Counted from the stretch's first letter, positions 8,052 through 17,429 are shown. The stretch: DNA of 62,178 nucleotides from an uncultured Roseburia sp. (GCA_934292805.1 CAKQXQ010000012.1:1-62178), one strand, 5' to 3'. Translations and numbers: made by a program. The notes: generated from the sequence alone by a model not told the origin.

Positions 8052-9473
8052 ATGATTGAAATTATGATCGATCTTCAGGAGGATGGGAAAACGCCTCTTT
8101 ATGAAAAAATATATCGGTATATCCGGGACGAAATTGTAGATGGCAGGATTCCAGAGGGAGAGAAGCTGCCATCTACCCGTCTGCTTGCAGGAAATCTTTC
8201 GGTAAGCCGCAGTACGGTGGAATTGGCATATGACCAGCTTCTGGCAGAGGGTTATATTGAAGCAGAACCATGCAGAGGATACTTTGTCTGCGATGTGAAG
8301 GCTTTATATCAGCTGGAACAGAACAAACGGGTATCACCATCTATGGAGGTACAGTTTGGCGGGCGACAGAAAATGGAGAAAAATATCATTGATTTTTCAC
8401 CATATACGATCGATACGCAGAATTTCCCTTACAATGTCTGGAGAAAACTTCATAAAAATATTCTTCTTGATGACAGGGAGGACATACTTCTTTCAGGAGA
8501 CGGACAGGGAGATTATGAACTTCGTGTGGCAATTGCAGGTTATCTGCATCAGGCAAGAGGTGTCAACTGTGATGCATCCCAGATTGTGATCGGTGCAGGA
8601 AATGAATATTTGGAAATATTGCTTGCACAGGTACTTGGGGAAAAAAAGACAGTGCTGATGGATGATCCAACTTATTTACAGGCATATCGTACGTTCTCTA
8701 ATATGGGATATATTGTAAAAAATATACCGGCAGAGCAGGGAAGCATGCCAATTGAAGCAGTACACAGGGAAAATGCAGATATTTTATATGTAATGCCATC
8801 ACATCAGTTCCCGCTTGGAACAGTGATGCCGTTGAAGCAGAGGTTGGAATTGTTACAGTGGGCATCGAAAAAAGAGGGAAGGTATCTGATTGAGGATGAT
8901 CATGACAGTGAGTATCGTTATAAAGGAAAACCAATCCCTGCGTTGCAGAGCATTGACCATGAGGAGAAAGTGATTTATCTTGGCACTTTTTCCAAGAGTA
9001 TTGCACCATCCCTTCGTATTAGTTACATGGTGCTTCCACAACATTTGTTAAAAAAATATCAGGATACATGTGGTTTTTATTCTACGACTGTTTCCAAAAT
9101 CCAACAGGAAGTATTGTGTGAATTTATCAGCGGAGGATATTTTGGGCGTCATTTAAATAAAATGCGTGCAATTTACAAAAGCAGGCACGATTTTCTGGTC
9201 AGTGAATTAAAGAAAAGATCCTGGGTAGAGAAAATCGCAGGTGATAATGCCGGACTTCATGTTCTTGTACAGGTTGATACAGCAATAAGTGAACCGGAAT
9301 TATGCGAGCTGGCAAAAGAGCAGGGAATCCACCTGATAGGAATCTCAGAATACTATATTCATAAGCCATCGATTGAAAAACCGGTTATTCTTCTCGGATA
9401 TGGAAAACTGGATGAAAAAAAGATATCGGAAGGACTTGACAGACTGGAACAGATGATAACGGTTTCCCGATAG
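8052..9473 (+). CDS. MocR/PdxR-family transcription regulator (GntR wHTH plus aminotransferase domain)
   Basis: This 473-residue protein has an N-terminal GntR-type winged helix (about 8-80; LPSTRLLAGNLSVSRSTVELAY) and a C-terminal fold-type I aminotransferase-like domain (about 115-470). The PLP lysine is predicted in GTFSKSIAPS (Lys315). Members regulate vitamin B6, GABA, taurine or amino-acid genes using PLP adducts as signals. No pdxS/pdxT or other usual target lies next to it, so its regulon is unknown. It stands alone between two terminators, with AAAGG (8036-8040) upstream of the start. Confidence 0.88.
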   Translation: MIEIMIDLQEDGKTPLYEKIYRYIRDEIVDGRIPEGEKLPSTRLLAGNLSVSRSTVELAYDQLLAEGYIEAEPCRGYFVCDVKALYQLEQNKRVSPSMEVQFGGRQKMEKNIIDFSPYTIDTQNFPYNVWRKLHKNILLDDREDILLSGDGQGDYELRVAIAGYLHQARGVNCDASQIVIGAGNEYLEILLAQVLGEKKTVLMDDPTYLQAYRTFSNMGYIVKNIPAEQGSMPIEAVHRENADILYVMPSHQFPLGTVMPLKQRLELLQWASKKEGRYLIEDDHDSEYRYKGKPIPALQSIDHEEKVIYLGTFSKSIAPSLRISYMVLPQHLLKKYQDTCGFYSTTVSKIQQEVLCEFISGGYFGRHLNKMRAIYKSRHDFLVSELKKRSWVEKIAGDNAGLHVLVQVDTAISEPELCELAKEQGIHLIGISEYYIHKPSIEKPVILLGYGKLDEKKISEGLDRLEQMITVSR

Positions 9474-9505
9474 AACATAACAGAAGATTTTACAGTTCTA
9501 TTTAT

Positions 9506-9536
9506 AAAAAAATGCCCGGACACATTCCGGGCATTT
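9506..9536. terminator. Bidirectional terminator between the MocR gene and argG
   Basis: AAATGCCCGG (9510-9519) pairs with CCGGGCATTT (9527-9536), with an A-run before and a T-rich end, so it can serve both convergent genes. Confidence 0.88.
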
Positions 9537-9563
9537 CTTATGTAAGGATTTTTTATAAGAGTC

Positions 9564-10796
9564 TTAATTGTTCTTATCGTTTTCCTTCTGTAATTCTAAC
9601 ATTTTCATTGCACGAACTTTTAATGGAAGTCCAAATAATGTGATGAATCCGTCAGCATCATGATGATCGTACAGATCACCGGTAGTGAAGCTTGCAAGGG
9701 ATTCACTGTAAAGAGAATATGGAGAAGTGGTTCCGGCTTTGATGATGTTTCCTTTGTAAAGCTTGAATTTTACTTCACCGGTCACGTATTCCTGTGTGGA
9801 TTCTACGAAAGCCTGTACTGCTTCACGGAGTGGTGTGAACCATTTTCCTTCATATACGATCTGGGCAAGTTTGTTTCCCATGTCTTTTTTTACTTCCATT
9901 GTGGCACGGTCAAGAACAAGTTCCTCTAACTGCTCATGTGCTTCCATAAGGATTGTTCCACCAGGAGTTTCATAAACACCACGGGATTTCATACCTACAA
10001 CACGGTTTTCAACGATATCGATAATGCCGATTCCGTGTTTTCCGCCGAGTGTGTTTAATTCGCGGATAATATCAGAAACTTTCATTTTCTTTCCATTGAC
10101 AGAAGTCGGAACACCCTTTTCAAATGTCATAGTGACATATTCACCCTCGTTTGGAGCTTTCTCAGGAGGAGTGGTTAAAACTAAAAGATGATCATAATTT
10201 GGTTCTAAGGATGGATCCTCTAATTCCAGACCTTCATGGCTGATATGCCATAAATTACGGTCACGGCTATAACTGGAATCAACGGAGAATGGAAGATGGA
10301 TGTCATGTGCCTTACAGTAATCGATCTCATCCTGACGGGACTGTAATTTCCAGTTGCTGTCACGCCATGGGGCGATAATTTTAAGATCAGGAGCAAGTGC
10401 TTTGATGCTTAACTCAAAACGGATCTGGTCGTTACCTTTTCCGGTAGCACCGTGGCAGATGGCAGTAGCACCTTCTTTTCTTGCAATTTCAACTAATTTC
10501 TTGGCAATTCCAGGACGAGCCATGGAAGTACCTAATAAGTATTTGTTTTCATATACAGCATTTGCCTGTACGCATGGAACAATGTAGTCATCACAGAATT
10601 CATCTACGATATCCTCAATGTATAATTTGGAAGCACCGCATAACTTTGCTCTTTCGTCAAGGCCATTCAATTCTTCTTCCTGTCCGCAGTCGACACAGCA
10701 GCAGACAACTTCATAACCATAAGTTTCCTTTAACCATGGGATAATGGCTGTGGTATCAAGACCACCGGAGTACGCTAAAATAACTTTTTCTTTCAT
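9564..10796 (-). CDS. argG: Argininosuccinate synthase
   Basis: This 410-residue enzyme condenses citrulline and aspartate with ATP to form argininosuccinate, the penultimate step of arginine synthesis. The N-terminal ATP pyrophosphatase loop is LAYSGGLDTTAI (about residues 6-17), and GKGNDQIRFE and SSYSRDRNLWHIS are typical family segments. I start it at 10796 (MKEKVILAYSGG), where a minus-strand AAAGG (complement at about 10807-10811) precedes the ATG; the longer open frame reads through the promoter-proximal leader. It is divergent from argC and shares an intergenic region with candidate ArgR sites. argF and argH are not in this window. Confidence 0.95.
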   Translation of the reverse strand: MKEKVILAYSGGLDTTAIIPWLKETYGYEVVCCCVDCGQEEELNGLDERAKLCGASKLYIEDIVDEFCDDYIVPCVQANAVYENKYLLGTSMARPGIAKKLVEIARKEGATAICHGATGKGNDQIRFELSIKALAPDLKIIAPWRDSNWKLQSRQDEIDYCKAHDIHLPFSVDSSYSRDRNLWHISHEGLELEDPSLEPNYDHLLVLTTPPEKAPNEGEYVTMTFEKGVPTSVNGKKMKVSDIIRELNTLGGKHGIGIIDIVENRVVGMKSRGVYETPGGTILMEAHEQLEELVLDRATMEVKKDMGNKLAQIVYEGKWFTPLREAVQAFVESTQEYVTGEVKFKLYKGNIIKAGTTSPYSLYSESLASFTTGDLYDHHDADGFITLFGLPLKVRAMKMLELQKENDKNN

Positions 10797-10891
10797 AAGT
10801 CTATATCCTTTCTTTGAGTGGAATCTGATAAAATAAAACGTTCCTTGACATACAGCAGGCTGCATTGCTGCAGAACGATCACTTTTGAAAA

Positions 10892-10920
10892 ATAATATAC
10901 CACATTTAAAAGAAAATCAA
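10892..10920 (-). promoter_or_regulatory. Candidate argG promoter
   Basis: On the minus strand TTGATT (10920-10915) and TATTAT (10897-10892) are 17 bases apart, about 95 bases upstream of the argG start. The -35 abuts a tandem ArgR-like site. Confidence 0.55.
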
Positions 10921-10958
10921 GTGTAAAAATATACATAATGTAATAATAAAAATACATT
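10920..10958. promoter_or_regulatory. Candidate tandem ARG boxes upstream of argG
   Basis: AGTGTAAAAATATACATA (10920-10937) matches the ARG box TNTGNATWWWWATNCANA at all but two defined positions. A second, weaker box lies at 10941-10958 with a good right half (ATAAAAATACA). The 3-base gap is the spacing ArgR/AhrC hexamers use. The pair touches the argG -35, as expected for repression. Confidence 0.55.
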
Positions 10959-11057
10959 AAAATTATACAATTACGACAGATATATATACACATAAGTGCA
11001 TAAAATAAAGATAATACGTGTAAATATTCATATAATATAAACAAAATTGAAAAAACC

Positions 11058-11095
11058 ATTGCATAAACAAGAAAACGAATGTATAATTATGCAAT
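11058..11095. promoter_or_regulatory. Candidate tandem ARG boxes between argG and argC
   Basis: AATGTATAATTATGCAAT (11078-11095) fits the ARG box TNTGNATWWWWATNCANA at all positions except the two outermost. The box at 11058-11075 has a good left half (TTGCATAAA) and a weak right half. The gap is 2 bases. The pair lies about 31 bases upstream of the proposed argC -35, in a very AT-rich intergenic stretch (10797-11212) in which I see no gene. Confidence 0.55.
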
Positions 11096-11125
11096 AAAAA
11101 TTAATAACCGGGAAACAAAAAACAC

Positions 11126-11154
11126 TTTACTTATAAAAAAAGATGTACTATCAT
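11126..11154 (+). promoter_or_regulatory. Candidate argC operon promoter
   Basis: TTTACT (11126-11131) and TATCAT (11149-11154) are separated by 17 bases, giving a short leader before argC at 11213. Confidence 0.5.
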
Positions 11155-11212
11155 GGGTACAAATTAACGTTGTAAAGTATTAGTGAAAAAAATAGAAAGC
11201 AGGAGACGAAAG

Positions 11213-12268
11213 ATGATAAAAGCAGGAATTATCGGTGCGACAGGTTATGCCGGAAATGAATTGGTACGATTACTGATGGGACATAAAGATGTAGAAATTA
11301 AATGGTATGGGTCAAGAAGCTATATAGATGAGAAATATGCCAATGTATACCGGAATATGTTCGAAATTGTGCAAGACACCTGTCTGGACGATAATATGGA
11401 AGAACTGGCATCGATGGTAGATGTGATCTTCACTGCGACTCCGCAGGGATTTCTTGCAGGAGTTCTGACGGAAGAGATTTTATCTAAGGTAAAGATCATT
11501 GACCTGAGTGCAGATTTTAGGATCAAAGACGTTAAGACATATGAGAAATGGTACAAAATAGAACATAAGAGTCCACAGTTTATTGAAGAAGCGGTTTATG
11601 GTCTTTGCGAGATCAACCGTGAAAGCATAAAAGGTGCAAGACTTATTGCAAATCCGGGATGTTATACAACATGTTCTATTCTGACCGCTTATCCGCTTGT
11701 GAAAGAAGGACTGATCGATCCGGATACACTGATCATTGATGCAAAATCAGGAACATCCGGTGCGGGAAGAGGTGCGAAGCTTCCGAATCTTTTCTGCGAA
11801 GTGAATGAGAACATGAAAGCATATGGTGTGACAGATCACAGACATACGCCGGAAATAGAAGAGCAGTTAGGATATGCAGCAGGAAAAGAGATTGTAGTGA
11901 ATTTTACACCACATCTCGTACCTATGAACAGGGGAATTCTTGCGACAGAATATGCCTCACTTGTGAAAAAGGCAGATGGAACACTTCCAACTTATGAAGA
12001 AGTAAAGAGTGTTTACGATAAATATTATAAAAATGAAAAATTTGTCCGCGTACTGGAAAAAAATGTCTGCCCTGAAACAAAGTGGGTGGAAGGAAGCAAT
12101 TATGTGGATGTCAATTTTAAAATTGATGAAAGAACCGGAAGAATTGTTATGATGGGTGCGCTTGACAACCTTGTGAAGGGTGCGGCAGGACAGGCAATCC
12201 AGAATATGAATCTTTTATTCGGGTTCAATGAGTCAGAAGGCCTGGAACTTGTACCTATGTTCCCATAA
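11213..12268 (+). CDS. argC: N-acetyl-gamma-glutamyl-phosphate reductase
   Basis: This 351-residue NADP-dependent enzyme reduces N-acetylglutamyl phosphate to the semialdehyde in arginine synthesis. The Rossmann motif GIIGATGYAGNELVRLL opens the protein, and the active-site cysteine lies in ANPGCYTTCSI (about residue 150). I start it at the ATG at 11213 with AGGAG at 11201-11205; a longer reading would need the GTG at 11183. It leads the cluster argC-GNAT-argJ-argB-argD, probably controlled by the ArgR-like sites upstream. Confidence 0.95.
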   Translation: MIKAGIIGATGYAGNELVRLLMGHKDVEIKWYGSRSYIDEKYANVYRNMFEIVQDTCLDDNMEELASMVDVIFTATPQGFLAGVLTEEILSKVKIIDLSADFRIKDVKTYEKWYKIEHKSPQFIEEAVYGLCEINRESIKGARLIANPGCYTTCSILTAYPLVKEGLIDPDTLIIDAKSGTSGAGRGAKLPNLFCEVNENMKAYGVTDHRHTPEIEEQLGYAAGKEIVVNFTPHLVPMNRGILATEYASLVKKADGTLPTYEEVKSVYDKYYKNEKFVRVLEKNVCPETKWVEGSNYVDVNFKIDERTGRIVMMGALDNLVKGAAGQAIQNMNLLFGFNESEGLELVPMFP

Positions 12269-12320
12269 CAGTTCAGAGAAAAGATACAGGCGGCAGGTAA
12301 TAAGGGAGATTAGAAATAAC

Positions 12321-12782
12321 ATGAACGATGAAAATTTAAAAATCCGTCCAATGCTTTTGGAAGATTTTGAACAGGTACATAATCTGTGGATGGAAATACA
12401 CGGATTCGGAATCCGGAGCATAGATGATTCCAGAGAGGGTGTGGAACGTTTTATCCGAAGAAATCCGACAACAAGCATGGTGGCAGAATATCAAGGGAAA
12501 ATTATCGGTGCGATCCTGTGCGGACATGACGGAAGAAGAGCCGGTCTGTATCACGTCTGTGTACAGGAAAAGTACAGAAAACACGGAATAGGACAGAAAC
12601 TCGTGGAACACTGCCTGAAGGCGTTGGAGGCAGAAAATATTTCAAAAGTAAATCTGATCGCATTCAAGCAAAATGAAACCGGAAACCGTTTCTGGCAGGG
12701 ATTGGGATGGAAATATTGTGATAACGTCAATTATTATGAGTATGTATTGAATGACAAAAATGTAACAGTGTTTAATCCATAG
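12321..12782 (+). CDS. GNAT acetyltransferase inside the arginine operon (possible short N-acetylglutamate synthase)
   Basis: This 153-residue single-domain GNAT protein has the acetyl-CoA loop RKHGIGQKL in motif A and the terminal segment NRFWQGLGWKY. The general layout (CGHDGRRAG before motif A) recalls YpeA-like acetyltransferases. It sits between argC and argJ in the same orientation, so acetylation of glutamate (a short NAGS such as ArgO or Rv2747) is a reasonable inference, although ArgJ may already do this. I start it at the ATG at 12321 after AAGGGAG (12302-12308); the spacing of 12 bases is long, so the start is not certain. Confidence 0.8.
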   Translation: MNDENLKIRPMLLEDFEQVHNLWMEIHGFGIRSIDDSREGVERFIRRNPTTSMVAEYQGKIIGAILCGHDGRRAGLYHVCVQEKYRKHGIGQKLVEHCLKALEAENISKVNLIAFKQNETGNRFWQGLGWKYCDNVNYYEYVLNDKNVTVFNP

Positions 12783-12827
12783 GAAAATGTAGAAGAACAG
12801 ATGGAAGAAACTGAGAGGAGACAGATT

Positions 12828-14051
12828 ATGAAACAGATCACAGGCGGTGTGACCGCAGCAAAAGGATTTATGGCAGCAAGTACAGCAGCAGGGATTAAGT
12901 ATAAAGACAGAAAAGATATGGCAATGATATACAGTACTGTTTTGTGCAAAGCAGCAGGAACCTTCACAACCAATATCGTAAAGGCAGCACCGGTCAAATG
13001 GGATCAGAATATTGTTTATAACAGTAAAGCTGCACAGGCAGTTGTTATTAATGCAGGAATTGCCAATGCCTGTACCGGAGAGGAAGGAATGGATTACTGC
13101 AGGCAGACAGCCGAAAAAGTGAAAAAAATACTTGATGTTGCAGCAGATAAGGTGTTAGTTGCATCTACCGGAGTGATCGGCATGCAGCTTCCGATTGACA
13201 GGATATGTAATGGCATAGATACCATGGTACCACAGTTAAAGGATGATATAAACAGTGGTACAGAAGCTTCCAAAGCGATCATGACAACGGATACGGAAAA
13301 TAAAGAGGTTGCAGTAACGATCGAGCTTGGAGGCAGGATCGTAACGATTGGCGGCATGTGCAAAGGCTCGGGTATGATCCATCCGAATATGTGTACAATG
13401 TTAAGCTTTGTCACTACTGATGCTGCGATTTCCCAGGAATTATTGCAGGAAGCATTGAGTACTGATGTACAGGATACATACAATATGATCTCTGTTGACG
13501 GTGATACTTCTACAAATGATACATGCCTGCTTCTTGCAAATGGACTGGCAGAAAATCCAGAGATCACAGAGAAAAATGCTGATTATGAAAAGTTCTGCAA
13601 AGCACTTAATTTTGTTAATGAAACACTGGCCAAGAAAATGGCAGGTGATGGAGAAGGTGCAACAGCACTGTTTGAGGTGAAGGTCATTGGTGCAGAAACA
13701 AAAGAACAGGCAAAGATTTTAAGTAAATCAGTTATTACATCAAATCTTACAAAAGCTGCGATCTATGGACATGATGCAAACTGGGGAAGAATCCTGTGTG
13801 CAATGGGATACTCCGGTGCGGTTTTTGACCCGGAGAAAGTGGATCTTTTCTTTGAGAGTGCAGCAGGAAAAATGCAGATCATTAAAGACGGTGTGGCAGT
13901 AGATTACAGCGAGCAGGAGGCAACCAGAATCCTTTCAGAACCTGCAGTTACGGCAATTGCGGATGTGAAAATGGGAAATGCCACTGCAACAGCCTGGGGC
14001 TGTGACCTGACATATGATTATGTGAAGATTAACGCAGATTACCGTTCTTAA
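12828..14051 (+). CDS. argJ: Glutamate N-acetyltransferase / amino-acid acetyltransferase
   Basis: This 407-residue enzyme transfers the acetyl group from N-acetylornithine to glutamate; bifunctional forms also use acetyl-CoA. It belongs to the Ntn-type, self-cleaving ArgJ family: GMCKGSGMIHPNMCTML contains the cleavage site before the nucleophilic Thr190 (usually ATML, here CTML). The C-terminal part keeps GHDANWGRI. I start it at 12828, 7 bases after GAGAGGAG (12813-12820). Whether it is mono- or bifunctional cannot be read from the sequence; the adjacent GNAT could make the acetyl-CoA activity dispensable. Confidence 0.94.
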   Translation: MKQITGGVTAAKGFMAASTAAGIKYKDRKDMAMIYSTVLCKAAGTFTTNIVKAAPVKWDQNIVYNSKAAQAVVINAGIANACTGEEGMDYCRQTAEKVKKILDVAADKVLVASTGVIGMQLPIDRICNGIDTMVPQLKDDINSGTEASKAIMTTDTENKEVAVTIELGGRIVTIGGMCKGSGMIHPNMCTMLSFVTTDAAISQELLQEALSTDVQDTYNMISVDGDTSTNDTCLLLANGLAENPEITEKNADYEKFCKALNFVNETLAKKMAGDGEGATALFEVKVIGAETKEQAKILSKSVITSNLTKAAIYGHDANWGRILCAMGYSGAVFDPEKVDLFFESAAGKMQIIKDGVAVDYSEQEATRILSEPAVTAIADVKMGNATATAWGCDLTYDYVKINADYRS

Positions 14052-14140
14052 AGAATGTAAAGAAAAATAAAAAGACGAGAAAGAACGTTAATTTTGAAGA
14101 TCAGAAACCAGATTCATAATGAAAGAAAGAGGCTAGAAAA

Positions 14141-15040
14141 ATGGAAGAAAAAAATATGAAGGATCTTTTGAAAAAAGCAGAGGTGCTGATAGAGGCATTG
14201 CCATATATCCAGCGTTTTAACCGTAAGATCATTGTTGTAAAGTACGGTGGCAGTGCGATGGTAGACGAAGAATTAAAACAGCATGTTATCCAGGATGTGA
14301 CGTTGTTAAAGCTTGTCGGATTCAAACCGATCATTGTCCATGGCGGTGGAAAAGAGATCAGTAAATGGGTCGAAAAGGCAGGAATGAAACCGGAATTTGT
14401 AAATGGTCTCCGCAAGACAGATGAAGCAACAATGGAAATCGCAGAGATGGTTTTGAATAAAGTAAATAAGTCGCTTGTAAAGCTGGTTCAGGAATTGGGA
14501 GTGAATGCAGTAGGTATAAGCGGAAAAGACGGCGGACTTTTAAAGGTTGAAAAGAAGTATTCAGATGGCAAGGATATCGGATATGTCGGTGAGATCACAG
14601 AAGTAAATCCAAAGATTTTATATGACCTTCTTGAAAAAGATTTTCTTCCAATCATCTGCCCGATTGGTATGGACGAAAACTACGACAGCTATAATATTAA
14701 TGCAGATGATGCGGCATGTGCGATCGCAAGAGCTGTGAATGCAGAAAAACTTGCATTTCTGACAGATATTGAGGGAGTATATCAGGATCCTTCGGATCCG
14801 TCTACATTAATCTCGGAACTGACAGTGGAAGGTGCGAGAAAGCTGATAACAGACGGATACATTGGTGGCGGAATGCTGCCAAAACTGAATAATTGTATTG
14901 ATGCAATTGAGAACGGAGTTTCCAGGGTACATATTTTAGATGGACGGATCGCACACTGTCTTTTACTTGAAATCTTTACAAACAAAGGAATCGGTACAGC
15001 AATCATAGGAGATAAGGAGTTGAAGTTTTATAATGAATAA
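14141..15040 (+). CDS. argB: Acetylglutamate kinase
   Basis: This 299-residue amino-acid kinase phosphorylates N-acetylglutamate. Diagnostic segments are VVKYGGSAM, IVHGGGKEI and GGMLPKLNNCIDAI. The N-terminal extension of about 25 residues before the first strand is the type found in arginine-sensitive, hexameric enzymes, so feedback inhibition by arginine is likely by family. AAGAGG (14127-14132) precedes the ATG. The last 8 bases overlap argD. Confidence 0.95.
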   Translation: MEEKNMKDLLKKAEVLIEALPYIQRFNRKIIVVKYGGSAMVDEELKQHVIQDVTLLKLVGFKPIIVHGGGKEISKWVEKAGMKPEFVNGLRKTDEATMEIAEMVLNKVNKSLVKLVQELGVNAVGISGKDGGLLKVEKKYSDGKDIGYVGEITEVNPKILYDLLEKDFLPIICPIGMDENYDSYNINADDAACAIARAVNAEKLAFLTDIEGVYQDPSDPSTLISELTVEGARKLITDGYIGGGMLPKLNNCIDAIENGVSRVHILDGRIAHCLLLEIFTNKGIGTAIIGDKELKFYNE

Positions 15041-16217
15041 ACAGGATTATATATCCAGTGCGGAAAGTACGCTTCTCCATACATACAATCGTTTTCCGGT
15101 AGTACTGGATTATGGAGACGGAGTGTATCTTTATGACACAGACGGAAAAGAATATCTGGATTTTGCAGCGGGGATCGCAGTACAGGCATTTGGCTATAAC
15201 AATAAAGAATATAACGATGCATTGAAAAATCAGATCGATAAGCTTTTACATACATCAAATCTGTATTATAATGTACCTATTATGAATGCGGCAAAACGTG
15301 TGCTAAAGGCAAGCGGTATGGATCGCGTTTTCTTCACAAACAGTGGAACGGAAGCGATTGAAGGTGCAATAAAGGCAGCAAAAAAATATGCATACACAAG
15401 AGATGGACATGCCGGACATGAGATCATTGCCATGAATCATTCTTTTCACGGAAGAAGCATCGGTGCACTGTCTGTAACTGGAAACAAACACTATCAGGAA
15501 CCATTTGAGCCATTGCTTCCGGGAGTACGGTTTGCAAATTTTAATGACTTAAATAGCGTAAAAGCTTTGATTAATGAGAAAACCTGTGCTATTATTTTTG
15601 AGACAGTACAAGGTGAAGGCGGAATTTACCCTGCAACGGAAGAATTTATCCGTGGGGTTAGAAAACTGTGTGATGAACATGACATACTTCTGATCCTGGA
15701 TGAGATACAGTGTGGAATGGGAAGAACCGGAGAAATGTTTGCATTTATGCATTATGGCGTAAAACCTGACATATTAACGAGTGCCAAAGCACTGGGATGT
15801 GGTGTGCCTGTCGGAGCTTTCCTCATGACAGAGAAGGTCGCAGAGAAATCACTTGCACCGGGAGATCATGGAACCACTTATGGAGGAAATCCATTTGTCG
15901 GAGCAGCAGTTGACAAAGTCCTTGAGATGATGGAACGCGATCATATCACAGATCATGTCAGAAAAATCGCTCCGTATCTGGAGAAAAAGCTGGATCAGCT
16001 GGTTGAAAAATACGATTTCCTGACAGAACGCAGAGGCATGGGGCTTATGCAGGGAATTGTCTGTGAGAAACCGGTAGGTCAGATTTCGGCAAAAGCTCTG
16101 GAAGCAGGACTGATCGTAATCACAGCAGGCTCTAATGTACTTCGTTTTGTACCGCCGCTTATTATTGAAGAAAAAGATGTGGATGAGATGATATCCAGGC
16201 TGGAGAGTATTTTATAA
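15033..16217 (+). CDS. argD: Acetylornithine aminotransferase
   Basis: This 394-residue PLP enzyme of aminotransferase class III makes N-acetylornithine. FTNSGTEAIEGAIKAA, SFHGRSIGALS, LILDEIQCGMGRTG and the PLP-lysine segment TSAKALGCGVP are the usual family motifs. It overlaps argB by 8 bases, and its stop codon shares one base with the ATG of the next gene (TAATG), indicating translational coupling through the end of the cluster. Confidence 0.95.
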   Translation: MNKQDYISSAESTLLHTYNRFPVVLDYGDGVYLYDTDGKEYLDFAAGIAVQAFGYNNKEYNDALKNQIDKLLHTSNLYYNVPIMNAAKRVLKASGMDRVFFTNSGTEAIEGAIKAAKKYAYTRDGHAGHEIIAMNHSFHGRSIGALSVTGNKHYQEPFEPLLPGVRFANFNDLNSVKALINEKTCAIIFETVQGEGGIYPATEEFIRGVRKLCDEHDILLILDEIQCGMGRTGEMFAFMHYGVKPDILTSAKALGCGVPVGAFLMTEKVAEKSLAPGDHGTTYGGNPFVGAAVDKVLEMMERDHITDHVRKIAPYLEKKLDQLVEKYDFLTERRGMGLMQGIVCEKPVGQISAKALEAGLIVITAGSNVLRFVPPLIIEEKDVDEMISRLESIL

Positions 16218-17413
16218 TGAACAATGTACAAAAGAGAGCAGCTGCAGCAGGCTGCATAGGTGTGCTTATAATCGGAACGATCGCAGCATCAACAGGCCGT
16301 AACGCAGGCACAAAGAGCACGAAGACAGATGGCACGCCGGTAAAAAGTACAGAAACGGCATCAGAAAGCAGGGTGAAAACACACCCTGCTGATTTGACGT
16401 TCTGGTATAATGATGAAAGCTATAAAGATTTTTATGAACGTGCAGCAGAAGAGTATTATGAGGAAACAGGATCCGTAGTAGATGTCCGTTTTTCGGATGT
16501 GACAAATTATCTGGATACCATATATGATGCCACGATGAATGAGAATGCATTTCCGGATGTATACATGATCGAAGGGGACCGGTTGGAAAAAGCATATCTA
16601 TACGGTCTCGCTGCAGAGAATACCGCTGCAGATATATATGAGAGCAGTGTTGCAGAAAATGCCATCAGTGCATCTGTTTACAGAGATAAGATGTATGGAT
16701 ATCCATTAAGCTACAATGTATGCCTTCTTGTTTATCAGAACGGCTATTTTCAGGAGGAACCAAAAACAGTTCAGTCGATCATAGATTATTCGAATGAAAA
16801 TGAACCACCTGAGAATATACAGTATCTTCTGGAGTGGGATGTTAATGATGCATTTTATGATTACGTATTTGTATCAAACAGTGTCAGGTTTGAAAAGAAT
16901 GAATTAGAGACAATGCAGGTGGAGTATGATGAGCAGCTGTACCAGGAGGATCTTGATTATTTTAGCCAGATACTTGAGTCGTTTTCCATTGATGCAGGAA
17001 GCGTAACAGAAGAAAGCGTTGTTTCTGATTTTAATGAAGGAACAACACTCTGTGCGATCATAGATTCAGACTCTCTTTCAAAACTTACAGCATCAGACTA
17101 TTCCGTGCGGGAAATATTTCCGCTTAATGACAGCCTGGATGCGGGTTCAGCGGCACTTACGGATATGGTGATCGTGAATGAATTTTCAGAAAAGAAAGAA
17201 CTGGCAGCAGATTTTGCAGAGTTTGTAACACTTGCAATGTCCGGTGAATTGCATGGATTAAGTGGACATTATTCTGTAAGGATGTCTGAGGATGCAGATG
17301 ATATGGAACAGACAGCATATCAGGCATATGAGAATGCTACTCCGGCTCCGGATTCACAGGATGCCAATGAATTCTGGGTGACATTGAAGGAAACAATCTC
17401 TAAATATTTCTAA
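16217..17413 (+). CDS. Orphan extracellular solute-binding protein (family 1-like), coupled to argD
   Basis: This 398-residue protein has an N-terminal hydrophobic segment (about 8-25) and a Thr/Ser/Lys linker, then a domain like family 1 solute-binding proteins: LTFWYNDESYKDFYERAAEEYYEETG near residue 55 and ENAFPDVYMIEGDRLEKAY near residue 110. There is no convincing lipobox, so it is probably anchored by an uncleaved helix. No permease or ATPase gene is adjacent. Its ATG overlaps the argD stop, so it is probably co-translated with the arginine operon, which hints at a sensing or uptake role linked to arginine; this is inference. Confidence 0.75.
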   Translation: MNNVQKRAAAAGCIGVLIIGTIAASTGRNAGTKSTKTDGTPVKSTETASESRVKTHPADLTFWYNDESYKDFYERAAEEYYEETGSVVDVRFSDVTNYLDTIYDATMNENAFPDVYMIEGDRLEKAYLYGLAAENTAADIYESSVAENAISASVYRDKMYGYPLSYNVCLLVYQNGYFQEEPKTVQSIIDYSNENEPPENIQYLLEWDVNDAFYDYVFVSNSVRFEKNELETMQVEYDEQLYQEDLDYFSQILESFSIDAGSVTEESVVSDFNEGTTLCAIIDSDSLSKLTASDYSVREIFPLNDSLDAGSAALTDMVIVNEFSEKKELAADFAEFVTLAMSGELHGLSGHYSVRMSEDADDMEQTAYQAYENATPAPDSQDANEFWVTLKETISKYF

Positions 17414-17429
17414 AAATTTTGTAATATAC

